The translations under genes and the position numbers were made by a program. This document shows positions 10,986-19,468 of a DNA stretch of 64,000 bases, piece after piece (the first letter of the stretch is position 1; each line of letters begins with the position of its first letter). Below the pieces are notes generated by a model. That model was given only the letters and a program-made list of their open reading frames with translations, was not told the origin of the DNA and did not search any database. The stretch is from Ramlibacter algicola. GTDB taxonomy: Bacteria > Pseudomonadota > Gammaproteobacteria > Burkholderiales > Burkholderiaceae_C. Location of the stretch: NCBI RefSeq assembly GCF_016641735.1, contig NZ_JAEDAO010000001.1:2604001-2668000 (forward strand). Reading direction: 5' to 3'.

Positions 10986-11185
10986 TTGTACGTCCCCCAA
11001 AGTCGTCGCCCGGCGTACGACCGGGCGGGGGCCGAGCGTATTCGCTGGGGACGGATGAGGCAATCCGCCGCTCCTGCGGATGGCCTGCAAACCCAGTGCT
11101 GGCGCGGCTTGTAGGTGCGCGCCTACAGGAAAAAAGCCGAGGAGCCTACAGGGAGCGGAGTGGCGAAAACACCGCGTGCGCCCAT

Positions 11186-11213
11186 GAAAAAAGGCCGCCC
11201 CGCGGCGGCCTTT
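11186..11213 (-). terminator. Rho-independent terminator of the binding-protein gene
   Basis: A perfect nine-base-pair stem (AAGGCCGCC with GGCGGCCTT) with a four-base loop is followed on the minus strand by six T. It lies about 20 bases downstream of the stop of the binding-protein gene. Confidence 0.85.
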
Positions 11214-11233
11214 CCGACGGGCCGGGGACCTCG

Positions 11234-12376
11234 TCAGTGCACCACGGCGATCTCGCTGCGCTGGCCACCCTTGTAGGTGTAGAGCGTCAGCGCGCCATTC
11301 TTGATGTCGCCCTTGTCGTCGAAGCTGATGTTGCCGGTGACGCCCTTGTAGTTGGCCGTCTTGGCCAGCGCCGGCAGGTACTTGGCCGGCTCGGCCGAGC
11401 CCGCCTTGACCATCGCGGCAACCATCACGTTGACCGCGTCGTAGACGTACGGCGCGTACACCTGCACGTCGGCATTGAAGCGCTTCTTGAACTTGGCGCG
11501 GAACTCGTCCATGCCCTTCTTCTCGCCGGGGCCGACGCCGCCTGCTTCGGCGCACACCACGTTGCCGTCGGGCATGCTGCCGGCAGCCAGCTTGGGCAGC
11601 TCGGTCGTGCAGATGCCGTCGCCGCCCATGAACTTGGCGTTCACGCCGAGCGACTTCATCTGGCGCATCATCGGGCCAGCCACCGCGTCCATGCCGCCGA
11701 AGAACAGCAGGTCCGGCTTGCGGCTCTTGGTGAGGGTCAGGATGGATGTGAAATCGGTGGACTTGTCGGTAGTGAACTCGTGGCCGACGATCTTCGCGCC
11801 GGCGGCCTTGGCGGCCTTCTCGAATTCCTCGGCGACGCCCTGCCCGTACGGCGTGCGGTCGTCGATCACCGCGATCGACTTGCCCTTGAGGTCCTTCACC
11901 GCGTAGCGGCCCAGCGTGCCGCCCAGGTGCACGTCATCGGCAACGACGCGGAAGGCCGTCTTGAAGCCCTGGCGCGTGTACTTCGGGTTGGTGGCCGACG
12001 GCGAGATCTGCGGGATGCCGGCTTCGTTGTAGATGCGAGAGGCGGGGATCGTCGTGCCCGAGTTCAGGTGGCCGATGACGCCGTTGACCTTCTGGTCCGC
12101 GAGCTTCTGCGCGGCGGCGACGCCCTGCTTCGGGTCGGCCGCGTCGTCCTCGGCGAGCAGCTCGAACTTGGCCTTCTTGCCACCGATGGTCACGCCCTTC
12201 GCGTTGAGTTCCTCGATCGCCATGCGGGCACCGTTCTCGTTGTCGCGGCCCAGGTGCGCGATGGCCCCGGACGTAGGGGCCACGTGGCCGATCTTGACGA
12301 CGAGTTCCTGGGCGGACACCGTGCCCCAGGCGGCCGCGGTCGCGGCGAGGATGGCGACCTTGTGGTTCAAACGCAT
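11234..12376 (-). CDS. ABC transporter periplasmic substrate-binding protein (LivK/HAAT family)
   Basis: A 380-residue periplasmic type I binding protein of the branched-chain amino acid family. Residues 1-22 form a signal peptide ([20 protein letters not shown]). The mature part starts with [27 protein letters not shown] and contains [24 protein letters not shown], typical of LivJ/LivK. GGAGGTG four bases before ATG 12376 supports the start. No permease or ATPase genes flank it, so either it serves a transporter encoded elsewhere or those genes are absent. It has its own terminator. The ligand is probably an amino acid or another small carboxylate and cannot be fixed from the sequence. Confidence 0.92.
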   Translation of the reverse strand: MRLNHKVAILAATAAAWGTVSAQELVVKIGHVAPTSGAIAHLGRDNENGARMAIEELNAKGVTIGGKKAKFELLAEDDAADPKQGVAAAQKLADQKVNGVIGHLNSGTTIPASRIYNEAGIPQISPSATNPKYTRQGFKTAFRVVADDVHLGGTLGRYAVKDLKGKSIAVIDDRTPYGQGVAEEFEKAAKAAGAKIVGHEFTTDKSTDFTSILTLTKSRKPDLLFFGGMDAVAGPMMRQMKSLGVNAKFMGGDGICTTELPKLAAGSMPDGNVVCAEAGGVGPGEKKGMDEFRAKFKKRFNADVQVYAPYVYDAVNVMVAAMVKAGSAEPAKYLPALAKTANYKGVTGNISFDDKGDIKNGALTLYTYKGGQRSEIAVVH

Positions 12377-12493
12377 AGCACCTCCGATATGGAATGTTGC
12401 GAGCCCTTGGCTCGACGGCGGGGACCATATCGCAATTTCCGGACCCGAACCATAGGGACTAGCGCGCCTGCGACGCGCGACCGGCCGGATGGC

Positions 12494-12796
12494 TCAGCGG
12501 GGCGGCGCGCCGCCCGTGCGCGATGGATCGAGTTCCTCGGCCAAAGCCTCGGACACCGCCGTCGCGACGACGGCCTCGATCTCCTCCCGCAATGCCGGCG
12601 CGAGCTGGCGGCTGTGCTCGAGCACCACGCTGGCGATCGCCTCGCGCAGGCGACGGTCCAGCGTGAGGTCGATGCGCTGCATGATGCGGTGGACCAGCTG
12701 CTCTTCGGCGAGGCGGTCGACGGTGCCCGAAGCCGCACCGGTGCGCACGACTTCGGTGAGCGTGGGCACGTAGCGGGGCGGTTGGCGCTGTGTCAC
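12494..12796 (-). CDS. Small conserved helical protein coupled to holC
   Basis: A 100-residue protein of unknown function, predicted mostly helical (RLAEEQLVHRIMQRIDLTLDRRLREAI, LAPALREEIEAVVATAVSEALAEEL), with no signal peptide or catalytic motif. Its GTG start (12796) overlaps the holC stop in a GTGA, so it is translated with holC. Position in the pepA-holC transcript may mean a house-keeping role, but nothing in the sequence shows which one. Confidence 0.7.
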   Translation of the reverse strand: MTQRQPPRYVPTLTEVVRTGAASGTVDRLAEEQLVHRIMQRIDLTLDRRLREAIASVVLEHSRQLAPALREEIEAVVATAVSEALAEELDPSRTGGAPPR

Positions 12797-13221
12797 GACG
12801 CTGCCTCCGCGAGGTCATGGCGCTTGAGCGCGTAGCCGCGGCTGGCGTAGTGCTTCCAGCGGGCACGGCCAAGCTGCAGGTCCTCGCCATCATTGCCCAC
12901 CACTTCGATCAGGCGTTCGAAACGCTCGAAGCCCTCGGGGATGGCAGCGCCGAGATTCACCAGCACGTCGTGGTGCGGCACCTGCTCGAGCCCGTCCGCC
13001 AGCACCACCGGCGTGCGCGCGGCCATGGGGCTGGTGGCGCCATGGCAGTGCGGCACGAAGTCGAGCGCACTGAAGGTCCACAGCGACACGTCCAGGTCGC
13101 GCAGCAGGGCCGGGTCACCGGTGACGATGACCTGCGTGCCCTGGTTCCAGGCCTTGCGCAGGAGGCGGCAGGCGTAGCCCACCTTGTCCGGCGCATGGAC
13201 GTGGAACGTGATCTCGGTCAT
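12793..13221 (-). CDS. holC: DNA polymerase III subunit chi
   Basis: The chi subunit (142 residues) links the clamp loader to single-strand binding protein at the replication fork. The family signature is visible: an N-terminal FHVHAPDKVGYACRLLRKAW, then VTGDPALLRDLDVSLWTFSALDFVPHC and the DVLVNLGAAIPEGFERFERLIEVV block. Length matches the family. It lies four bases after the pepA stop, the usual pepA-holC arrangement in beta- and gammaproteobacteria, and overlaps the next small gene. Confidence 0.93.
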   Translation of the reverse strand: MTEITFHVHAPDKVGYACRLLRKAWNQGTQVIVTGDPALLRDLDVSLWTFSALDFVPHCHGATSPMAARTPVVLADGLEQVPHHDVLVNLGAAIPEGFERFERLIEVVGNDGEDLQLGRARWKHYASRGYALKRHDLAEAAS

Positions 13222-13225
13222 GACC

Positions 13226-14716
13226 TCAGGCGGCAGCCTTGCGGGTGCCCTTGCGTGCAGCGGTCTTGCCGGTCGTGGCCGCGGTGCCCTGCCGCGACAG
13301 CAGGTACTGCACGAGCAGGCCGACGGGACGGCCGGTCGCGCCCTTGGACGCGCCGCCCTTCCACGCCGTGCCGGCGATGTCCAGGTGGGCCCACGGGGCC
13401 TTGCCCGCGAAGCGCTGCAGGAACTTGGCGGCGGTCACGGAGCCGGCGGGACGGCCGGCGATGTTGGCGACGTCGGCGAAGTTCGTCTTCAGGCCTTCGG
13501 CGTACTCGTCGTCCAGCGGCATGCGCCAGCACAGGTCCAGCGCGGCGTCGCCGGCGGCGAGCAGCGACTGCGCAAGAGCGTCGTCCGTCGCGTACATGCC
13601 GCTGCGCACGCCACCCAGCGCGATGACGCAGGCGCCGGTCAGCGTCGCGATGTCAACCACGGCGGCGGGCTTGAAGCGCTCGGCATACGTGAGCGCGTCG
13701 CACAGGATCAGGCGGCCTTCGGCGTCCGTGTTCAGGACCTCGATGGTCTGGCCGCTCATGCTGGTGATCACGTCACCGGGCTTGAGCGCGCGCCCATCGG
13801 GCAGGTTCTCGCACGCGGGAATGATGCCGGCGACGTTGAGCTTGGGCTTGAGTTCGCCCAGCGCGCGGAACGTGCCCAGCACGCTGGCGGCGCCGCACAT
13901 GTCGAACTTCATCTCGTCCATCTCGGGACCGGGCTTGATCGAGATGCCGCCGCTGTCGAACGTGATGCCCTTGCCCACCAGCACCACCGGCGCCTGCGAG
14001 TCGGAAGCCCCGCGGTACTGCAGCACGATGAAGCGCAGCGGCTCCTCGGAACCGCGGGCGACGGCCATGAAGGAACCCATGCCCAGGCGCTCGACTTCCT
14101 TGGGACCCAGCACTTCACACTTGAACCCGTGCTGGCGGGCCAGCTTCTTCGCCTCCTCGCCCAGGCGGGTCGGCGTGGCGACGTTGGGCGGCAGGTTGCC
14201 CATCTCGCGCGCGAACTCGACGCCCAGGGCCATGCCGCGGCCCTGTTCGAAGGCAGCCTTCGAACCCTTGGCGGCCGCGATGGTCACGCGCTCCAGCTCA
14301 CGGCCTTCGGCCTTGGACTTGGTGGCCACGTAGACGTAGCTCGCTTCCGCGACGGCCGTCGTCGCGACGCGCACGGCGGCTTCGTCCGCATCTTCCGGCA
14401 GGCACACCACGATGCGCTTGACGCCCTTGCTGCGCAGCGCGCCGATGGCCGCCTGCACGGCGGACTGGACGCGGCGCGGGGAACCATCGGCCGCGCCGGC
14501 GATCACGACACGCTTCGCGGCAACGCCTTCGACACCCCAGGCCTGCAGCAGCTTGCCCGCCTTCGGCTCGAAGTCCCCGGACTTGCGCGCCGCCTGCACG
14601 ATCTTCGACACCGGGTCCGTGCCCGCGCGGCCGTTCTCGGTGACGACGGCGACGAGCGCGTCGCATTTCTGGCGGCAGGCATCGGCCAGCCCGAAGGTCT
14701 TGAGTTCGAAGTCCAT
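13226..14716 (-). CDS. pepA: Leucyl aminopeptidase (M17)
   Basis: A cytosolic M17 metallo-aminopeptidase of 496 residues that removes N-terminal residues from peptides; family members in some bacteria also bind DNA. The metal-binding and catalytic segments are present: VGKGITFDSGGISIKP, MKFDMCGAA and NTDAEGRLIL, with the bicarbonate-binding arginine in the last. Length is normal. The C-terminus ends with a Lys/Ala/Arg-rich tail (TAATTGKTAARKGTRKAAA), which is unusual for PepA and could add nucleic-acid affinity. It is divergent from lptF with only 36 bases between the start codons, and it leads the pepA-holC transcript. Confidence 0.96.
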   Translation of the reverse strand: MDFELKTFGLADACRQKCDALVAVVTENGRAGTDPVSKIVQAARKSGDFEPKAGKLLQAWGVEGVAAKRVVIAGAADGSPRRVQSAVQAAIGALRSKGVKRIVVCLPEDADEAAVRVATTAVAEASYVYVATKSKAEGRELERVTIAAAKGSKAAFEQGRGMALGVEFAREMGNLPPNVATPTRLGEEAKKLARQHGFKCEVLGPKEVERLGMGSFMAVARGSEEPLRFIVLQYRGASDSQAPVVLVGKGITFDSGGISIKPGPEMDEMKFDMCGAASVLGTFRALGELKPKLNVAGIIPACENLPDGRALKPGDVITSMSGQTIEVLNTDAEGRLILCDALTYAERFKPAAVVDIATLTGACVIALGGVRSGMYATDDALAQSLLAAGDAALDLCWRMPLDDEYAEGLKTNFADVANIAGRPAGSVTAAKFLQRFAGKAPWAHLDIAGTAWKGGASKGATGRPVGLLVQYLLSRQGTAATTGKTAARKGTRKAAA

Positions 14717-14752
14717 AATCTCCTGTTTATTCGCGTAGTCGCGGCCGCGCCG

Positions 14753-15850
14753 ATGTTATTCCATTCGTCCTTGCGCAAAGAACTGGCGCGCAGCTTCGGC
14801 GCGACGCTGGTCGTGCTGGTCACCATCGTGGTGACGATGACCCTGATCCGCACGCTCGGGCAGGCCAATCGCGGCAGCGTCAACCCGCAGGAAATCATGA
14901 TGGTCATGGGGTACTCCGTCCTGGGGTACCTGCCGCCGATCATCACGATGTCGCTGTTCATCGCCATCGTGGGCACGCTGTCGCGGATGTACACGGACAG
15001 CGAGATGGTGATCTGGTTTTCCGCCGGGCGCGGGCTGTCGGCGCTGCTGCGGCCGCTGTTCGGGTTCGCGTGGCCCATCCTCGCCGGCGCCGCGGTGCTG
15101 GCGCTGATCATCTGGCCGTGGGCGAACCAGCAGACGCAGGAACTGAAGGACCGCTATGGCAGCCGCGGCGACCTCGAGCGCGTCGCGCCGGGCCAGTTCC
15201 AGGAATCCGCCAACGGCGCGCGCGTGTTCTTCCTGGACAAGGAGACGCCGGACAACAAGTCCGGCAAGAACATCTTCATCTCCAGCGTCGACCGCGGGCA
15301 CCAGACGATCACCTCGGCGCGCGCGGGCCGGGTCGTCCAGCAGGGCGACAGCCAGTTCCTCTTGCTGTCCAACGGACAGCGGGTGGAGAGCACCCTCGAT
15401 GGGCGCGAGCTGCGGGTGAGTGAATTCAACGAACTGGGCAACCGCGTCGGCGCCGCCGACCTCGGGCCGCAGGACGCCGCGCCGGCCAAGACGCTGTCCA
15501 CCGCGCGCCTGGTGATGGAGCCGACGCGCGCCAACCTCGGCGAGCTCGCGTGGCGCGTCGGCATCTCGCTGGCGGCCGTGAACTTCATCTTGATCGCAGT
15601 GACGGTGTCCAGCGTGAACCCGCGCGCGGGACGCAGCGGCAACCTGGTCTTCGCGCTGTTCGCCTTCATCGTCTACTACAACCTCATCAACCTCGGCCAG
15701 GGCTGGATCAGCACGGGCCGCGCGGGCTTCGCGCCGTTCATGCTCGCCTTGCACGGCGGCACCTTCGCCATCGTGGCGCTGTGGCTGGCCAAGCAGCACA
15801 ACAACTGGTCCTGGCGGCGCTCCCGCGGCCCGAGGACGGCCGCGGCATGA
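14753..15850 (+). CDS. lptF: LPS export ABC transporter permease LptF
   Basis: One of the two inner-membrane subunits of the LptB2FG machine that extracts lipopolysaccharide from the membrane. The 365-residue protein shows the family layout: three N-terminal helices (RKELARSFGATLVVLVTIVV, the YSVLGYLPPIITMSLFIAIVGTL region, PILAGAAVLALIIWPWA), a periplasmic beta-jellyroll (about 125-260), and three C-terminal helices. ATG 14753 is chosen because the homologous MLFHSSLRKELARSF begins there. The gene overlaps lptG by ATGA. The promoter must sit in the 36-base gap or inside pepA. Confidence 0.95.
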   Translation: MLFHSSLRKELARSFGATLVVLVTIVVTMTLIRTLGQANRGSVNPQEIMMVMGYSVLGYLPPIITMSLFIAIVGTLSRMYTDSEMVIWFSAGRGLSALLRPLFGFAWPILAGAAVLALIIWPWANQQTQELKDRYGSRGDLERVAPGQFQESANGARVFFLDKETPDNKSGKNIFISSVDRGHQTITSARAGRVVQQGDSQFLLLSNGQRVESTLDGRELRVSEFNELGNRVGAADLGPQDAAPAKTLSTARLVMEPTRANLGELAWRVGISLAAVNFILIAVTVSSVNPRAGRSGNLVFALFAFIVYYNLINLGQGWISTGRAGFAPFMLALHGGTFAIVALWLAKQHNNWSWRRSRGPRTAAA

Positions 15851-16950
15851 AGACGATCCGGCGCCTCGTCTGGCGTGAAGTGCTGGCGTCGGTCGCCTTC
15901 GTGGCGGCGGGATTCCTCGCGCTGTTCTTCTTCTTCGACTTCGTCGACGAGCTGCCCAACGTCGGCAAGGGCGTCACCACGCCTTACCGCCTGACGCAAG
16001 CCCTGTTGTACGTGGCGCTGATGGTGCCGAGCCACCTGTACGAGCTGCTGCCCATCGCGGTCCTGATCGGCACCATCTTCGTCATGGCCCGGCTCGCGCA
16101 GAGCTCGGAGTACACGATCCTGCGCACCAGCGGCCTGGGCCCCGGACGCGCGCTGCGCATGCTGCTGGCCCTCGGGATGGTGTTCACGGTGCTCACGTTC
16201 GCGGTCGGCGACTACGTCGCACCCGCGGCCGACCGCGCGGCGCAGCTGCTGCGTGCGCGGTTCCAGGGTCGCATCAGCATCGGACAGACCGGCGCCTGGC
16301 TGAAGGAGCGGCAGGCGAACGCCACCTACAACGTGAACGTCGGCGCGCTGTCCCCCGACGGTTCGATGCAGTCCGTGCGCATCTTCGAGGCCGACGAGCG
16401 CGGCTTCGTCGTCAGCATCGTCCGTGCGCCGCGCGCCAATTTCGCCGAGGGCGGCTGGCAACTGCACGAGGTCGAACGCACGCTGTTCACCACCAACCGC
16501 GACGGCGCTGCGCAGGTGGCGCAGTCGAAGTTGCCCCAGTGGCTGTGGCGCACCGAGATCAGCCCCGAGATGGTGTCGGTGGCCCTCCTCAAGCCCGACC
16601 GCATGGCGACGCTGGACCTGTTCCAGTACATCCGCCACCTGGAAGCCAACGGCCAGACGTCGCAGCGCTACGAGATCGAGTTCTGGCGCAAGGTGTTCTA
16701 TCCCCTCAGCTGCCTCGTGATGGTGGTGCTGGCCCTGCCCTTCGCCTACCTGCACTTCCGCTCCGGCGGCATCACCAGCTACGTCTTCGGCGGCGTCCTG
16801 ATCGGCATCAGCTTCTTCCTGCTGAACAACGTGTTCGGCTACGTCGGCAACCTGCGCGACTGGTGGCCATGGCTCACCGCCGCCGCGCCGGGCCTGCTCT
16901 ATTCGCTGCTGTCGCTGGCGGCGTTCAGCTGGCTCGTGCTACGCCGATGA
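15847..16950 (+). CDS. lptG: LPS export ABC transporter permease LptG
   Basis: The partner permease of LptF, 367 residues. The N-terminal helix (LASVAFVAAGFLALFFFFDFVDEL), the SELLPIAVLIGTIF-like segment (YELLPIAVLIGTIFVMARLAQSSEYTILR), the central periplasmic domain and the C-terminal helices (FYPLSCLVMVVLALPFAY, LIGISFFLLNNVFGYVG) are all visible. ATG 15847 overlaps the lptF stop, and the stop at 16950 overlaps the next start, so three proteins are translationally coupled. Confidence 0.95.
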   Translation: MKTIRRLVWREVLASVAFVAAGFLALFFFFDFVDELPNVGKGVTTPYRLTQALLYVALMVPSHLYELLPIAVLIGTIFVMARLAQSSEYTILRTSGLGPGRALRMLLALGMVFTVLTFAVGDYVAPAADRAAQLLRARFQGRISIGQTGAWLKERQANATYNVNVGALSPDGSMQSVRIFEADERGFVVSIVRAPRANFAEGGWQLHEVERTLFTTNRDGAAQVAQSKLPQWLWRTEISPEMVSVALLKPDRMATLDLFQYIRHLEANGQTSQRYEIEFWRKVFYPLSCLVMVVLALPFAYLHFRSGGITSYVFGGVLIGISFFLLNNVFGYVGNLRDWWPWLTAAAPGLLYSLLSLAAFSWLVLRR

Positions 16951-17312
16951 AGCGCGCGGTCGTCCTGTTCGGCCACGGGTCGCGCGACCCGCAGTGGCGC
17001 GAGCCGATGGACGCCCTCGCCGCCCGCTTGCGACAGCGCGCTCCTGCCGTCGAGGTCTTTTGCGCGTTCCTCGAACTGCAGGCGCCGGACTTGCCCGGTT
17101 GCTGTGACGCGCTCGTCGCCGACGGCATCGGCGCCGTGACCATCGTCCCGGTGTTCTTCGGCGTCGGGCGCCATGCCCGCGAGGACCTGCCGAGACTCAT
17201 CGACGAGGTCCGCCAGCGCCATCCAGGCTTGCACGTGCAGGTCACCCCGGCCGTGGGCGAGTGGGACGAGCTGCTCGATGGCCTCGCGGAAGCCATCCTC
17301 AAGCGCTCCTAA
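16947..17312 (+). CDS. CbiX/SirB-like chelatase family protein
   Basis: A 121-residue single-domain protein of the CbiX/sirohydrochlorin chelatase family, which inserts cobalt, nickel or iron into sirohydrochlorin. It starts RAVVLFGHGSRDPQW, with the catalytic-type histidine in GHGS, and carries VTIVPVFFGVGRHAREDLP, the second conserved histidine segment. Length equals the short CbiX form, which dimerises. ATG 16947 overlaps the lptG stop. Its place just upstream of cysB fits siroheme supply for sulfite reductase, but the metal and substrate are inferred only. Confidence 0.85.
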   Translation: MKRAVVLFGHGSRDPQWREPMDALAARLRQRAPAVEVFCAFLELQAPDLPGCCDALVADGIGAVTIVPVFFGVGRHAREDLPRLIDEVRQRHPGLHVQVTPAVGEWDELLDGLAEAILKRS

Positions 17313-17357
17313 TTCGCTTTTGCAATAATAGGTTCATCGTCTTAGACGGGAAACCGT

Positions 17358-18302
17358 ATGAACCTGCACCAGTTCCGCTTCGTCCAGGAAGCGGCACGGC
17401 GCAACCTCAACCTGACCGAGGCCGCCAAGGCTCTGCACACGTCTCAGCCTGGCGTGTCCAAGGCGATCATCGAGCTGGAGGAAGAGCTCGGGGTGGAGAT
17501 CTTCGCGCGCCATGGCAAGCGCCTGAAGCGCATCACGGAGCCCGGCCAGCACGTGCTGCGCAGCATCGAATTGATCATGCGGGAGGTGGGCAACCTCAAG
17601 CGCATCGGCGAGCAGTTCAGCGCGCAGGACAGCGGGACACTGTCCATCGCCACCACGCACAGCCAGGCGCGCTACGTTCTCCCGCTGCCCATCGCGCGCC
17701 TGCGCGAGGCGTATCCCAAGGTGAACATCAGCCTGCACCAGGGCTCGCCGGACCAGGTCGCGCGCATGCTGATCGACGAGGTCGCCGAGATCGCCATCGC
17801 CACCGAGTCGCTGTCCGACTACCAGGAACTCGTCACCCTGCCCTGCTACGAATGGCAGCACGTGCTGGTGATGCCGCAGGACCATCCGCTGGCCGCGCAC
17901 GAGCGCATCACCCTCGAGGACCTGGCCGAGGAGCCGATCATCACGTACCACCCGTCGTTCACCGGCCGCACCCGGATCGACAACGCGTTCGCGCAACGCA
18001 AGCTGCAGCCGCGCATCGCGCTCGAGGCGATCGACGCCGACGTGATCAAGACCTACGTGCGGCTCGGCCTGGGTGTCGGCATCGTCGCCGAGATGGCGGT
18101 GCGCGACCAGCCGCAGAACGCGGACCTGGCCGTGCGCCCGCTGGGCACGCTGCTGGGGCAGAACATCGCGCGCGTCGCCTTCAAGCGCGGCGCCTACCTG
18201 CGCAACTTCGTGTTCCGGTTCGCCGAGCTGCTCTCGGACCGCCTCGATCGCAACCTCATCGCCAAGGCCATGAGCGGCCAGGCCAACGACTATGACCTCT
18301 GA
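17358..18302 (+). CDS. cysB: LysR-type transcriptional regulator CysB
   Basis: A 314-residue LysR-family activator of sulfate and thiosulfate assimilation. The N-terminus MNLHQFRFVQEAARRNLNLTEAAKAL with the winged helix at about 18-60 and the ligand-binding domain (about 90-300, IATTHSQARYVLP, YHPSFTGRTRID, DADVIKTYVRLGLGVGIVAEMA) are characteristic of CysB, which senses N-acetylserine. It sits 45 bases after a CbiX-like gene. Its last 11 bases overlap the next gene, an aminotransferase acting on amino acids such as methionine, so the latter probably shares its transcript. Confidence 0.92.
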   Translation: MNLHQFRFVQEAARRNLNLTEAAKALHTSQPGVSKAIIELEEELGVEIFARHGKRLKRITEPGQHVLRSIELIMREVGNLKRIGEQFSAQDSGTLSIATTHSQARYVLPLPIARLREAYPKVNISLHQGSPDQVARMLIDEVAEIAIATESLSDYQELVTLPCYEWQHVLVMPQDHPLAAHERITLEDLAEEPIITYHPSFTGRTRIDNAFAQRKLQPRIALEAIDADVIKTYVRLGLGVGIVAEMAVRDQPQNADLAVRPLGTLLGQNIARVAFKRGAYLRNFVFRFAELLSDRLDRNLIAKAMSGQANDYDL

Positions 18303-19461
18303 CTTTCCCGTGCGCACCCCCCCGGTCGAGACCAAGCTGCCCGCCGTCGGCACGACCATCTTCACCGTCATGTCCGCGCTCGCCACGGAAACGGGCGCCG
18401 TCAACCTGGGCCAGGGTTTCCCGGATTTCGAATGCGACCCGAAGCTGGTGCAGGCCGTCACCGGCGCGATGGAGCGCGGCCTGAACCAGTACCCGCCGAT
18501 GGCGGGGGTGGCGGCGCTGCGAGAGGCGATCGCCGGCAAGCTGCAGTCCGTATACGGCCACAGCTACGACGCCAACACCGAAGTCACCGTCACCGCCGGT
18601 GCGACGCAGGCCATCATCACGGCGATCCTCGCGATCGTGCGGCCCGGCGACGAGGTGATCGTGCTGGAACCCTGCTACGACAGCTACGTGCCCAACATCG
18701 AGCTGGCCGGCGGCACGGTGGTGCGGGTCCCGCTCGTGCCCGGCACGTTCCGTCCCGACTTCGATCGCATCGCCGCGGCGATGACGCCGCGCACGCGCGC
18801 GATCCTGGTCAACAGCCCGCACAACCCGAGCGCCACGGCGTGGTCGCGAGAGGAAATGCTGCGGCTGCAGGAACTGCTCGCCCCGACCGACGTCTTCCTG
18901 ATCAGCGACGAGGTCTACGAGCACATGGTGTTCGACGGCCAGCCGCACCAGAGCGCAGCGCGCTTCCCGGGGCTGGCGGCGCGCAGCTTCATCGTCTCGA
19001 GCTTCGGCAAGACCTACCACGTCACCGGCTGGAAGGTCGGCTACGTCGCCGCGCCGGCGCCCTTGACCGCGGAATTCCGCAAGGTGCACCAGTTCAACGT
19101 GTTCACGGTCAACACGCCCGTGCAGCACGGCCTGGCGCAGTACATGGCGGACCCGCAGCCGTACCTGCAGTTGCCGGCGTTCTACCAGCGCAAGCGCGAC
19201 CTGTTCCGCGAGGGCCTGGCGCGCACCCGGCTGCGACTGCTGCCCAGCCAGGGCAGCTACTTCCAGTGCGTGGACATCTCCGCGGTCAGCGACCTGCCGG
19301 AGGCGGAGTTCTGCCAGTGGCTCACGCGCGAATTCGGCGTCGCCGCGATCCCGCTGTCGGCGTTCTATGGCGACGGCTTCGACCAGCGCGTCGTGCGCTT
19401 CTGCTTCGCCAAGAAGGACGACACGCTGCGCGCCGCCCTGGACCGCCTCGCGCGGCTCTGA
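18292..19461 (+). CDS. Class I/II PLP aminotransferase, methionine aminotransferase type
   Basis: A fold-type I pyridoxal-phosphate aminotransferase of 389 residues. Landmarks are NLGQGFPDFECDP, the cofactor site TAGATQAI, NSPHNPSATAW, ISDEVYEHMVFDG, and the Schiff-base lysine in SSFGKTYHVTGWKVGY; the substrate arginine is in VVRFCFAKKDDTL. It is closest to the methionine/kynurenine aminotransferase group that includes E. coli YbdL. Overlap with cysB supports a link to sulfur amino acid metabolism. The exact substrate is inferred. Confidence 0.88.
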   Translation: MTSDFPVRTPPVETKLPAVGTTIFTVMSALATETGAVNLGQGFPDFECDPKLVQAVTGAMERGLNQYPPMAGVAALREAIAGKLQSVYGHSYDANTEVTVTAGATQAIITAILAIVRPGDEVIVLEPCYDSYVPNIELAGGTVVRVPLVPGTFRPDFDRIAAAMTPRTRAILVNSPHNPSATAWSREEMLRLQELLAPTDVFLISDEVYEHMVFDGQPHQSAARFPGLAARSFIVSSFGKTYHVTGWKVGYVAAPAPLTAEFRKVHQFNVFTVNTPVQHGLAQYMADPQPYLQLPAFYQRKRDLFREGLARTRLRLLPSQGSYFQCVDISAVSDLPEAEFCQWLTREFGVAAIPLSAFYGDGFDQRVVRFCFAKKDDTLRAALDRLARL

Positions 19462-19468
19462 CGCGCGC

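Noticed and set aside
4089..11114. Very long open frames on the plus strand across the poly-HAMP kinase gene
   Set aside because: They are antisense to a gene with clear domains. High GC and in-phase 276-bp repeats keep the opposite frames open; the translations are His/Arg/Leu-rich and have no domain.
11110..11130. Inverted repeat TGTAGG-N6-CCTACA as a second terminator or operator
   Set aside because: The stem is only six base pairs, and a much stronger terminator lies 60 bases closer to the gene.
13184..14752. Extension of lptF upstream by more than 500 codons in the same frame
   Set aside because: The extension is antisense to pepA and has no LptF-like sequence; LptF begins at ATG 14753.
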